Assembly: GCA_002721275.1 (NCBI GenBank)
Contig: PBJZ01000012.1
Location: 129,711-167,179, forward strand
Length of the DNA stretch: 37,469 nucleotides
Direction: 5' to 3'
Source: Flavobacteriaceae bacterium
GTDB lineage: Bacteria; Bacteroidota; Bacteroidia; Flavobacteriales; Flavobacteriaceae
Position 1 is the first letter of the stretch, and every line of letters starts with the position of its first letter. Of this stretch, positions 8,778 through 16,508 are shown one piece after another. The translations under genes were made by a program, and so were the position numbers. The notes beneath the pieces are model-generated. The model searched no databases. It was not told where the DNA came from and saw only the letters and a program-made list of their open reading frames with translations.

Positions 8778-10432
8778 TTTTTAAAGTCTAATTCTAAAAA
8801 AAATAATTTAGGTATTTCAACATCATTAATTGATGGTAAAATTATTTTATTGTCATTATCACTAAATAGATCATTTTTGCTCATTGGCTTTTCGCTAACT
8901 CTCCATACAAACCCCTTAAATTTTCTTTCGTTTGGATTAATATCTTCCTCGGGGAAAACTTCACCATCAGGTTTTGTATTAAATGTTATGTCAGAGATTT
9001 CATTATTATCCATTAACATATCTAACGAGCTACATAAAGTTTTATCTATGCCTATTAACTCATTATCATCTGAATAGAGATAATAAATAACCTGTGTGTT
9101 TTTAATTACTTCAATATTTTTTAAACTTCCTTCAACAAAATCCCCATTGAGAATACCACCCTTAATTTGATTATATCCATCACTATTAATAGTATCTTTT
9201 TCTACAATAAATGCATTACCAATAATTTTTAATGAATCTAGTTTTTTAGTTGTTAATTCGGATAAAAGAAAAATCTTATCTCCAGTCATCTGACTATCTC
9301 CGAACCATAAAATTGGATTTCTTTTATTTTTTTCTTCCTCTGTGAACACTTGAATCTCTTTTTTATTTAATGGCTTTTTCATTAATTCAATATTTCCCGT
9401 ACTTTCTTCAAAATATATGGAGTCTGATTTACCTCTAATATTGGATTTAAATATTCTTGCATCATAATAACCCCTTAAGATTCTTTTTTTTTCTTCACCC
9501 GTAATTACGAGAGTGTCTGCATGAATAAATAAAGAATCGTTGTCAATTATATTCATCGATATTGCTCTCTTAGTTATGATGGCAGAGTCTTTTGATTTAA
9601 ATATTTCTCCATAATGACCATAAACTACAGAATTATTGATTGTATCAATTAATTTAACTCTATTTGTTGCGGATGCATAATCTTTACTTTTTTCAAAAAA
9701 AAGACTATCTCCGAAAATTATTTTTCCATCATAATTAATTTTCCCATTTTTTTTAAAGTGGCCTTTTTCAGATTTTAAATCATATACTCCCCTTTCACTA
9801 TATATTTTATAATCTTTACCATATATATTCGATGGTCCATAAAAAAAAGCCTTATCAATATCTGAGAAATAGTCGAGCCTCTCGGATTTTAAAATATAAT
9901 TAGGATTTTCAATGTTAACCTTTGAGGTGAATCTATACTTGTTTTCATCCATGAAAAAAGTACCTTTGATACTGGTTAAAATATTAGTGCTATCAACTAT
10001 TTCTGCATAATTTCTATAAAAACCAATATTTTTTTTTCTATCAAGATATAAAGTATCAGTTTTTAAATTCATATCAGGCTTTTTGAGAACTACATTGCCC
10101 CAGGCTTTTGCTTTTTTTGAATTTCCGTTATATTCGAGTTTTGAGCATGTCAATTTTAGAGTGTCACCTTGTGTAAAAATAACTTTACCTTCAGCTTTAA
10201 AGAAGTTTTTTTTGTTGTAGAAAAAGGCTTTATCAGATATAACCAAAGCTCCCTCGTGGAATAAATGAACTCTTGTTTTTTTATCTTTTAGTAAAATATT
10301 ACCCCCGGGATATAGACTGTCATTTTGAGTTGAACTTCCAGCTTTTTGGATTTCTATGATTTTTTTCTCCTGACTAAAAGAACTTAATGGTATAAAAAAA
10401 ATTATGGAGGTAAGAATAAATAATCTACTCAA
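8774..10432 (-). CDS. OstA-like (LptA/LptD N-terminal type) secreted protein
   Basis: A 552-residue protein with an N-terminal signal peptide (hydrophobic residues 4-16, cleavage near SFSQ, residues 18-21). The rest is a repetitive beta-rich sequence typical of the OstA/LptA jelly-roll fold, with recurring patterns such as GKVIFTQGDTLKLTC, DTLYLDRKKNIGFY and GKIIFGDSLFFEKS. In Bacteroidota such OstA-like proteins are thought to take part in lipopolysaccharide transport; the exact role here is inferred. The start is TTG at 10432: it directly precedes the signal peptide and no usable ATG exists downstream. It lies 12 bases after purA. Confidence 0.85.
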   Translation of the reverse strand: MSRLFILTSIIFFIPLSSFSQEKKIIEIQKAGSSTQNDSLYPGGNILLKDKKTRVHLFHEGALVISDKAFFYNKKNFFKAEGKVIFTQGDTLKLTCSKLEYNGNSKKAKAWGNVVLKKPDMNLKTDTLYLDRKKNIGFYRNYAEIVDSTNILTSIKGTFFMDENKYRFTSKVNIENPNYILKSERLDYFSDIDKAFFYGPSNIYGKDYKIYSERGVYDLKSEKGHFKKNGKINYDGKIIFGDSLFFEKSKDYASATNRVKLIDTINNSVVYGHYGEIFKSKDSAIITKRAISMNIIDNDSLFIHADTLVITGEEKKRILRGYYDARIFKSNIRGKSDSIYFEESTGNIELMKKPLNKKEIQVFTEEEKNKRNPILWFGDSQMTGDKIFLLSELTTKKLDSLKIIGNAFIVEKDTINSDGYNQIKGGILNGDFVEGSLKNIEVIKNTQVIYYLYSDDNELIGIDKTLCSSLDMLMDNNEISDITFNTKPDGEVFPEEDINPNERKFKGFVWRVSEKPMSKNDLFSDNDNKIILPSINDVEIPKLFFLELDFKK

Positions 10433-10444
10433 AATTTGGAATAT

Positions 10445-11719
10445 TTAATTCATAATAATTGTTTGATTTCTATCAGGACCTACAGAAACAATTTTAATGG
10501 GCACGTTGAGATTTTTTTCTAAAAACGTCACATAATTTTTGAAATTTTTTGGAAATTCATTTTTATTTTTAATCAAAGAAATATCCTCATCCCATCCATC
10601 CATTTCAAAATATATTGGTTCTAAGTTTTTATCATTTAAATCATATGGAAAAAAATCAATTTTTTTATTATTTTGAGTGTATCCAGTACATATTTTAATT
10701 TTATCAAATCCGGATAAAACGTCTCCTTTCATCATCATCAACTGTGTTACTCCATTTATCTGAATTGAGTATTTTAATGCCACTAAGTCAATCCATCCAC
10801 ATCTTCTTGCTCTTCCAGTTGTAGATCCAAATTCATTTCCAATTTTAGCCATAATTTTCCCATATTTATCCTCTATTTCGGTTGGAAATGGCCCTCTTCC
10901 AACTCTTGTACAATAGGCTTTGAAGACTCCAAAAACCTCTTTTATTTTATTTGGAGCAACACCAAGACCAACACATGCTCCGGCTGCAGTTGTATTTGAA
11001 GATGTTACATAGGGATATGTTCCAAAGTCAACATCAAGTAAAGACCCTTGAGCTCCTTCTGCAAGAATTTTTTTCCCCTGTCTTTGAGCTTTTGATAAAT
11101 ACTCTTCACTATCAATAAATTTGCACTTTTTGAGTGAAACCAGAGATCTAAAAAATTCATCTTCTAATTTTTTTAAATCAAATTCAATTTTGACATCAAA
11201 AAAGTTTAACATTTTGATGTGCTTTTTAGTTAATTGATTATATTTTTCTTTCCATTCTTTATTTAATAGATCTCCAATACGAATTCCATTTCTACCAGTT
11301 TTGTCCATATATGTTGGACCAATTCCTTTGAGAGTAGATCCGATTTTCAATTTTCCTTTAGATGCTTCTGATGTTGCATCTAGTAGTCTGTGTGTTGGAA
11401 GAATTAAATGCGCTTTTTTTGATATTAATAGCTTATTATTGAAATCAATGTTATATTCTTTTAATTTACTTAATTCATTACTAAAAATAACAGGATCGAT
11501 TACAACACCGTTGCCGATTATGTTTAATGCAGTTGGATGAAATATTCCAGATGGGATAGTATGTAATACGTGTTTTATATTATCAAATTCGAGTGTATGT
11601 CCAGCATTCGGTCCTCCCTGAAATCTTGCAATTATATCATAAGATTTAGTCAGAACATCAACAATTTTTCCTTTCCCTTCATCACCCCATTGGAGACCAA
11701 GTAATAAGTCAATAGCCAT
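10445..11719 (-). CDS. purA: adenylosuccinate synthetase
   Basis: Joins IMP and aspartate using GTP, the first committed step from IMP to AMP. The 424 residues are full length. Catalytic Asp13 lies in WGDEGKGK (11-18) and His41 in GGPNAGHTLEF, matching the numbering of well-studied family members. Also visible are GSTLKGIGPTY, GAQGSLLDVDFGTYPYVTSS, TRVGRGPFPTE, GSTTGRARRCGWID and a C-terminal GPDRNQTI. It lies 14 bases after the Fur-family gene and downstream of rel. ppGpp is a known inhibitor of PurA in other bacteria, so shared transcription with rel is notable. Confidence 0.97.
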   Translation of the reverse strand: MAIDLLLGLQWGDEGKGKIVDVLTKSYDIIARFQGGPNAGHTLEFDNIKHVLHTIPSGIFHPTALNIIGNGVVIDPVIFSNELSKLKEYNIDFNNKLLISKKAHLILPTHRLLDATSEASKGKLKIGSTLKGIGPTYMDKTGRNGIRIGDLLNKEWKEKYNQLTKKHIKMLNFFDVKIEFDLKKLEDEFFRSLVSLKKCKFIDSEEYLSKAQRQGKKILAEGAQGSLLDVDFGTYPYVTSSNTTAAGACVGLGVAPNKIKEVFGVFKAYCTRVGRGPFPTEIEDKYGKIMAKIGNEFGSTTGRARRCGWIDLVALKYSIQINGVTQLMMMKGDVLSGFDKIKICTGYTQNNKKIDFFPYDLNDKNLEPIYFEMDGWDEDISLIKNKNEFPKNFKNYVTFLEKNLNVPIKIVSVGPDRNQTIIMN

Positions 11720-11733
11720 ATTTAATCAGAGTA

Positions 11734-12177
11734 TTAAAACTTTTTTTTTGTTCCATAAAAATACAAAGAATGGTTGTGTATTTCCATGTCAAATATATCT
11801 TCAATTGTTTGTTTAATTTGGTGAATCCGGGGATCGCAAAATTCTTTCACCTCCCCTGTATCGGTGAAGATTACATGATCATGTTGTTTGTCAAAGTAGG
11901 ATTTTTCATATTGAGAGTGAGAGTTTCCAAATTGATGCTTTCTGACGAGACCACATTCAAGCAGCAGCTCAATTGTATTGTACAAAGTAGCCCTGCTTAC
12001 TCTATAATTTTTATTTTTCATTTTAATATATAATGATTCAATATCAAAATGCTCATTACTGTCATAAATTTCAAAAAGAATAGCGAAACGCTCAGGAGTT
12101 TTTCTATGTTCTTTAAGATTCAAGTACTTAACAAATACTTCTTTAACTATTTCTTGTTTTGATTTCGTTTCTTGCAT
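11734..12177 (-). CDS. Fur-family transcriptional regulator lacking structural-zinc cysteines
   Basis: A 147-residue Fur/Zur/PerR-type repressor. The N-terminal winged helix includes [13 protein letters not shown] and the recognition region [20 protein letters not shown] (about 60-79). The dimerisation domain keeps the regulatory metal ligands of the family: HDH at 99-101, Glu112 and His134/His136 in [11 protein letters not shown]. The usual CxxC after HDH is FTDT (104-107), and there is no second CxxC at the C-terminus, so the structural zinc site is absent. The metal sensed cannot be read from sequence. It sits between rel and purA with 17- and 14-base gaps. Confidence 0.9.
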   Translation of the reverse strand: MQETKSKQEIVKEVFVKYLNLKEHRKTPERFAILFEIYDSNEHFDIESLYIKMKNKNYRVSRATLYNTIELLLECGLVRKHQFGNSHSQYEKSYFDKQHDHVIFTDTGEVKEFCDPRIHQIKQTIEDIFDMEIHNHSLYFYGTKKKF

Positions 12178-12194
12178 ACTAACAAATATATAAC

Positions 12195-14384
12195 TTATTC
12201 TCTAGTTACCTTTTCGATACCTTTAATTTTCTCTATCTTTTTAATTGCTTTGTTTACAATTGTTTTGTTGCTGACCTTTACACCAACATTACCCTCAAAA
12301 ATTCCATCGTTAGCAATAAAATTTATTTTAAAAATGTCAACATTCATAATATTAGATATTACTCGTGTTACTTCATTTACCAGACCTATGTTATCAATAC
12401 CTGTAATTTTTATATTAGAAACAAATGTATCAGAGACTGAAGTAATCCATTTAGCAGCAATGATTCTGTAGGCATATTTAGATTGCATAGACATTGCATT
12501 TGAGCATCCTTTTTTATGAACTTTTACACCCTCACTTACAGTTATAAATCCAAAAACAGGATCACCAGGAATAGGGTTACAACATGAAGATAAATTATAA
12601 ATTAATGATTGCTGTTCATTTCCAAAAACTAACTTATTAGACTCATTATTTGCTTTTTTATTGATTCTTAATGAATCATATTTTAATTTATTTTTAAAAA
12701 AGCTGATAAATTTATTGTTGTAATTTGATGAAAAATCTCTTATTTTTTCATTATCAATTGAACCTATACCTACTAAATAAAATAGATCCAAACTTGTTCT
12801 AAGTTTAAAATGTTTAATCATTAGTTCAGCAACTTTTTCATTTAGCTTAATTTTTAAATGTTTTAGTTTTCGCTTCAATATTTCCTCCCCATAATTAGCT
12901 GTTACTTTTTTTTGCTCATTTAATGATGATTTAATTTTTGATCTTGCTTTAGAGGTTACAACAAAATTTAACCAATTGATATTTGGTTTTGCAGCATCAG
13001 AGGTTATTATTTCAACCTGATCACCACTTGATAATACACTACTAAGTGGTACAAGTTTTTGATTAACTCTTATCCCTCTTGTTTTTACTCCAATTTCGGT
13101 ATGAATATTAAAGGCAAAATCCAGGGCCGTTGATCCTTTTCGCATTGATATCAGATCTCCATTAGGTGTGAAAACAAAAATTTCTTCAGAATACAGACTT
13201 AATTTAAAGTCATCAACAAAATCGATTGCATCTACACTGTTACTTTTTAATAATTCCTGTAAACGATCTAACCAACTTTCAATTCCAATATCCTTTTTAT
13301 TTTTTTGTTTGTATTTGTAATGGGCAGCATAACCTTTCTCGGCAATTTCATTCATTCTTTTTGATCTTATCTGAACCTCAACCCACTGATTTTCGGGACC
13401 ACTTACAGTTATGTGTAGTGCTTCATAGCCAGTTGATTTTGGTGCGGTTATCCAATCGCGTAAACGGGTAGGGTTCGGAGTAAAATGATCAGTCACGATA
13501 GAATAAATTTTCCATGCAATAAATTTTTCATTAGCAATATCAGAATCATATATAATTCTAATTGCAAATTTATCAAATACGGATTCATATGGAATTGATT
13601 GAGTTTCCATTTTGCTGTGAATAGAATATATGGACTTGCTCCTGCCAATAATATCGTATTTAAAATCTTCTTTATTTAATGTTCTCCTTACCATCAAAGA
13701 AAATTTCTTTATATAATGATCTTGTCTTTCTTTACTTTTTTCAATTTTATTTTTTATTTGATTGTATCTTCTGATATCGGTATACTTTAACCCTAGATCC
13801 TCAAGTTCTGATTTAATATTGTAAAGACCAATTCGATGTGCTAGAGGAGCATAAATAAATAATGTTTCAGATGCAATTTTTTCTTTTTTATGTTTCGGTA
13901 GACTATCTAAAGTTTTCATATTATGAAGTCTATCAGCAATTTTTATAATTATCACTCTGACATCATCATTTAAAGTAAGTAACATTTTTCTGAAGTTTTC
14001 AGCTTGTAAGGAATCATACTTATCTTTTTTTAGATTAGAAATTTTTGTTAAACCATGTACAATTTTTGAAACTGAATTTCCAAACTTGATTTTAATATCT
14101 TTAATTGTATATTTTGAATCTTCAATTACATCGTGAAGTAGTGCAGATGCTATGGATGTTGAATCCAGACCTATTTCGTCAGCAACTATTTTAGCAACAC
14201 TGATTGGATGTAAAATATAAGGTTCTCCTGATTTTCTCCTCTGATCTTTGTGTGCGTCAACAGCAACATCAAAAGCTAAACGGATCAACTTTTTATCAGA
14301 ATTTGTTAGTCTCCTGTAACTAATTCTCAATAGTTCTTTATATTGTTGAGCTATTTCTTTATTTTCCGCTACTTCGTTAATCAT
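12195..14384 (-). CDS. rel: bifunctional (p)ppGpp synthetase/hydrolase (RelA/SpoT homologue)
   Basis: Makes and degrades the alarmone (p)ppGpp. The 729 residues show the full long-RSH layout. The HD hydrolase domain is intact, with His59, His84-Asp85, Glu88-Asp89 and Asp151 in IADRLHNMK. The synthetase domain has [11 protein letters not shown] (248-258), KSTGYEALH (316-324) and EVQIRS (336-341). A TGS domain follows from about residue 400 ([20 protein letters not shown]), then a helical and zinc-finger-like region with [10 protein letters not shown], and a C-terminal ACT domain. Both active sites appear intact, so this is a bifunctional enzyme. It lies 43 bases after the methyltransferase gene, one of the larger gaps in the run. 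Confidence 0.96.
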   Translation of the reverse strand: MINEVAENKEIAQQYKELLRISYRRLTNSDKKLIRLAFDVAVDAHKDQRRKSGEPYILHPISVAKIVADEIGLDSTSIASALLHDVIEDSKYTIKDIKIKFGNSVSKIVHGLTKISNLKKDKYDSLQAENFRKMLLTLNDDVRVIIIKIADRLHNMKTLDSLPKHKKEKIASETLFIYAPLAHRIGLYNIKSELEDLGLKYTDIRRYNQIKNKIEKSKERQDHYIKKFSLMVRRTLNKEDFKYDIIGRSKSIYSIHSKMETQSIPYESVFDKFAIRIIYDSDIANEKFIAWKIYSIVTDHFTPNPTRLRDWITAPKSTGYEALHITVSGPENQWVEVQIRSKRMNEIAEKGYAAHYKYKQKNKKDIGIESWLDRLQELLKSNSVDAIDFVDDFKLSLYSEEIFVFTPNGDLISMRKGSTALDFAFNIHTEIGVKTRGIRVNQKLVPLSSVLSSGDQVEIITSDAAKPNINWLNFVVTSKARSKIKSSLNEQKKVTANYGEEILKRKLKHLKIKLNEKVAELMIKHFKLRTSLDLFYLVGIGSIDNEKIRDFSSNYNNKFISFFKNKLKYDSLRINKKANNESNKLVFGNEQQSLIYNLSSCCNPIPGDPVFGFITVSEGVKVHKKGCSNAMSMQSKYAYRIIAAKWITSVSDTFVSNIKITGIDNIGLVNEVTRVISNIMNVDIFKINFIANDGIFEGNVGVKVSNKTIVNKAIKKIEKIKGIEKVTRE

Positions 14385-14427
14385 AATTACATGAAGTTAC
14401 TTTATTCTTTCCTGAAGACCAAAGTTT

Positions 14428-15210
14428 TTAACTATCTATTGCTTGCTGAGCTAGAATTGCAGCAGCTACAGAAACATTGAGAGAATCAATGTTATTTTTC
14501 ATCGGTATATAAATATTTTGATCTGAGTTATCGCTCCATAACCTTTTTAAGCCTTTTGATTCATTTCCAACAACAATTGCGCACGGTCTTGTATATTTTG
14601 CATTTTTAAATGAAGTTGATTTTTTATTCAATAAAGATGATATAATATTAATTTTTTTAGTTTTAAATATTTTCAATAATGATTCTGAATTACATACAAT
14701 TATTAATTGATTAAAGATCGCACCTAAACTGGATCTAATTGATATTGGATTGTACAAATCAGTCAAAGGATCAACTAATATAAAACCATTTATTCCTAGA
14801 GCTGCACTTGTTCTCATTAATGCACCAATATTACCGGGTTTTTCAATTGATTGAGCTATTAGGTAAACACCATTGCTCTTTATTTGTAAATTTTCTAGGC
14901 TATGATCTTTGCAATGACCAATACCAATATATTTCTCGCTTCCATTTCTGAAAGATACCTTGTTGAAAAGTTTTGATTCTACAATAATGAATTCTGATAC
15001 TTGATCACTGAATTCATTGAATAAGTTATTGCTACCCTCGCAAATATATATCTCTTTGAATCTGTAATTCCCAGACAATGCTCTTTCTATTTCAATTTTT
15101 CCTTCCACAACAAAACAATTTTGTTTTTTTCTCTCTCTTGATTTGTCTCGCAGGTTTAAAAAATTTTTGATTTTTGGATTTTTATGACTAGATATTATTT
15201 TCAAAGTCAA
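14428..15210 (-). CDS. SpoU/TrmH-family RNA 2'-O-methyltransferase
   Basis: A 260-residue SAM-dependent RNA ribose methyltransferase with a knotted SPOUT fold. The N-terminal substrate-binding domain contains NCFVVEGKIEIERAL. The catalytic domain has all three motifs: motif 1 KPGNIGALMRTSAALG, motif 2 CAIVVGNESKGL and motif 3 IYIPMKNNIDSLNVSVAAAI. The target (tRNA G18 or 23S rRNA G2251 types) cannot be decided from sequence. The reading frame opens with TTG at 15210, with another TTG two codons later, and has no in-frame ATG ahead of the conserved domain. It starts 12 bases after the amidohydrolase stop. Confidence 0.9.
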   Translation of the reverse strand: MTLKIISSHKNPKIKNFLNLRDKSRERKKQNCFVVEGKIEIERALSGNYRFKEIYICEGSNNLFNEFSDQVSEFIIVESKLFNKVSFRNGSEKYIGIGHCKDHSLENLQIKSNGVYLIAQSIEKPGNIGALMRTSAALGINGFILVDPLTDLYNPISIRSSLGAIFNQLIIVCNSESLLKIFKTKKINIISSLLNKKSTSFKNAKYTRPCAIVVGNESKGLKRLWSDNSDQNIYIPMKNNIDSLNVSVAAAILAQQAIDS

Positions 15211-15222
15211 TTTTTAATTAGA

Positions 15223-16506
15223 TTATTGCTTTTTGTATTTATTTTGATATCGATTCCAAAGTTTAGTTTGGTGTGTTTCAAGACTTATTTTTCTTCCATC
15301 TATGTAGGCATGAGAGATATTGTTACTTCTCATGTCAAGTGCGTCACCATCAGACAAAATTAATGTAGCACTTTTACCTTTAACTATTGATCCGTAGTTT
15401 TTGTCAATTTTTAATATTTTTGCAGCGTTATACGTTATCAATTTTAGAGCTTCTTCTTTCTCGAGTCCAAAAGCACTGAAAGTACCTGCAAAAAATGGAA
15501 GATTTCTTGTGTGAATTCTTTCCATTGAGCCAGCTAGATCGATACTAACTAATAAACCACCGTCAACAAGAGTTTTTGCCAATTTGTAGGGATAGTTTAG
15601 GTCTTGATCTTCACTTAGCGGGAGTCTATGGGGTTTTGAAATTACAACCGGTATTTCATGTTTCTTCAAGAAATCAATTTGATTTTCAGATTCCTCTCCA
15701 TGAATCAAAACTATATTTTTTATTTTTTTACTTTTCAAAAAACTTACTCCATCAACAATTTGTTTCTCATAATTTGCGTGAAGATAAAGCGTTTGAGAGC
15801 CATCAAAGATTTTTTTCATTGACTCATACGGAATGTTTAAAGGTGATTGTTTTATAGAAACTTTCGATTCCGAAAAAAAATTATCAATCAATTTCACGGA
15901 TTTTAAATAATTTTTATTTTTTGTTAGTTTTCTATTTCTGTAATCAATGGAATATGGTGATGGCCAATTCAGATGAATTCCTTCATCTGACTTAATTACC
16001 GCATCTTCCCAATTCCAGGCATCCATTTGCATTATTGATGATTTTCCAGAAATAACACCCCCCCTTGGCGTAACCTGAGCAATTAAAACTCCGTTAGGCC
16101 TTACGCTTTCGATTATTTTTGATTCTGCATTGTAAGCAACTAGGCTTCTTATGTGTGGTAAAAAGTCTCCAATTTCATCTTGGTCTCTGCTAGCTCTAAC
16201 TGCATCAATTTCGACTAAACCTAATGTTGAATTTACGGCAATGAAACCAGGGTAAAGATGTTTTCCTCTTGCGTTAATCACATTGAACTTTTCGTTTATT
16301 GAGTCATTTGAAATTGATTTACCAACATAAGTTATTTTACCCTCAGAAAAACCAACAGCACCGTCTTCTATGATTTCTCCGTTACCAATATGAACAAAGC
16401 AGTTATTAATAAGTATTTTATTTGTTTGCTCGTCGCCAGGAGTTTGTTGACTAAAGCTCATATTAAATAAGAGTAGGCTTGTAAGCGTAAAAATTTTTTT
16501 TATCAT
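15223..16506 (-). CDS. secreted amidohydrolase-like protein, metal ligands apparently lost
   Basis: A 427-residue protein with a signal peptide (hydrophobic residues 5-16, cleavage near SFSQ). The fold is that of the amidohydrolase superfamily: a beta-sandwich N-terminus (KILINNCFVHIGNGEIIED), the GKHLYPGFI turn and a C-terminal LITYNAAKILKIDKNYGSIV followed by KGKSATLILSD. The first metal motif, normally HxH just after GFID, reads VNS here, so the binuclear site cannot form in the usual way. It is probably non-catalytic or a partner of the large amidohydrolase encoded 2 bases upstream, an inference. A C7 run sits inside it at 16058-16064. Confidence 0.85.
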   Translation of the reverse strand: MIKKIFTLTSLLLFNMSFSQQTPGDEQTNKILINNCFVHIGNGEIIEDGAVGFSEGKITYVGKSISNDSINEKFNVINARGKHLYPGFIAVNSTLGLVEIDAVRASRDQDEIGDFLPHIRSLVAYNAESKIIESVRPNGVLIAQVTPRGGVISGKSSIMQMDAWNWEDAVIKSDEGIHLNWPSPYSIDYRNRKLTKNKNYLKSVKLIDNFFSESKVSIKQSPLNIPYESMKKIFDGSQTLYLHANYEKQIVDGVSFLKSKKIKNIVLIHGEESENQIDFLKKHEIPVVISKPHRLPLSEDQDLNYPYKLAKTLVDGGLLVSIDLAGSMERIHTRNLPFFAGTFSAFGLEKEEALKLITYNAAKILKIDKNYGSIVKGKSATLILSDGDALDMRSNNISHAYIDGRKISLETHQTKLWNRYQNKYKKQ

Positions 16507-16508
16507 GA

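Noticed and set aside
8850-9077. Short open frames opposite the OstA-like and other minus-strand genes
   Set aside because: They lie wholly antisense to genes with clear domains and their translations show no recognisable family features.
16058-16064. C7 run inside the small amidohydrolase gene, a possible phase-variable tract
   Set aside because: Seven bases is short for slippage control, it encodes ordinary Gly residues in an intact frame, and the gene is not a surface-antigen type. A similar C6 in parA lies in the Walker A loop.
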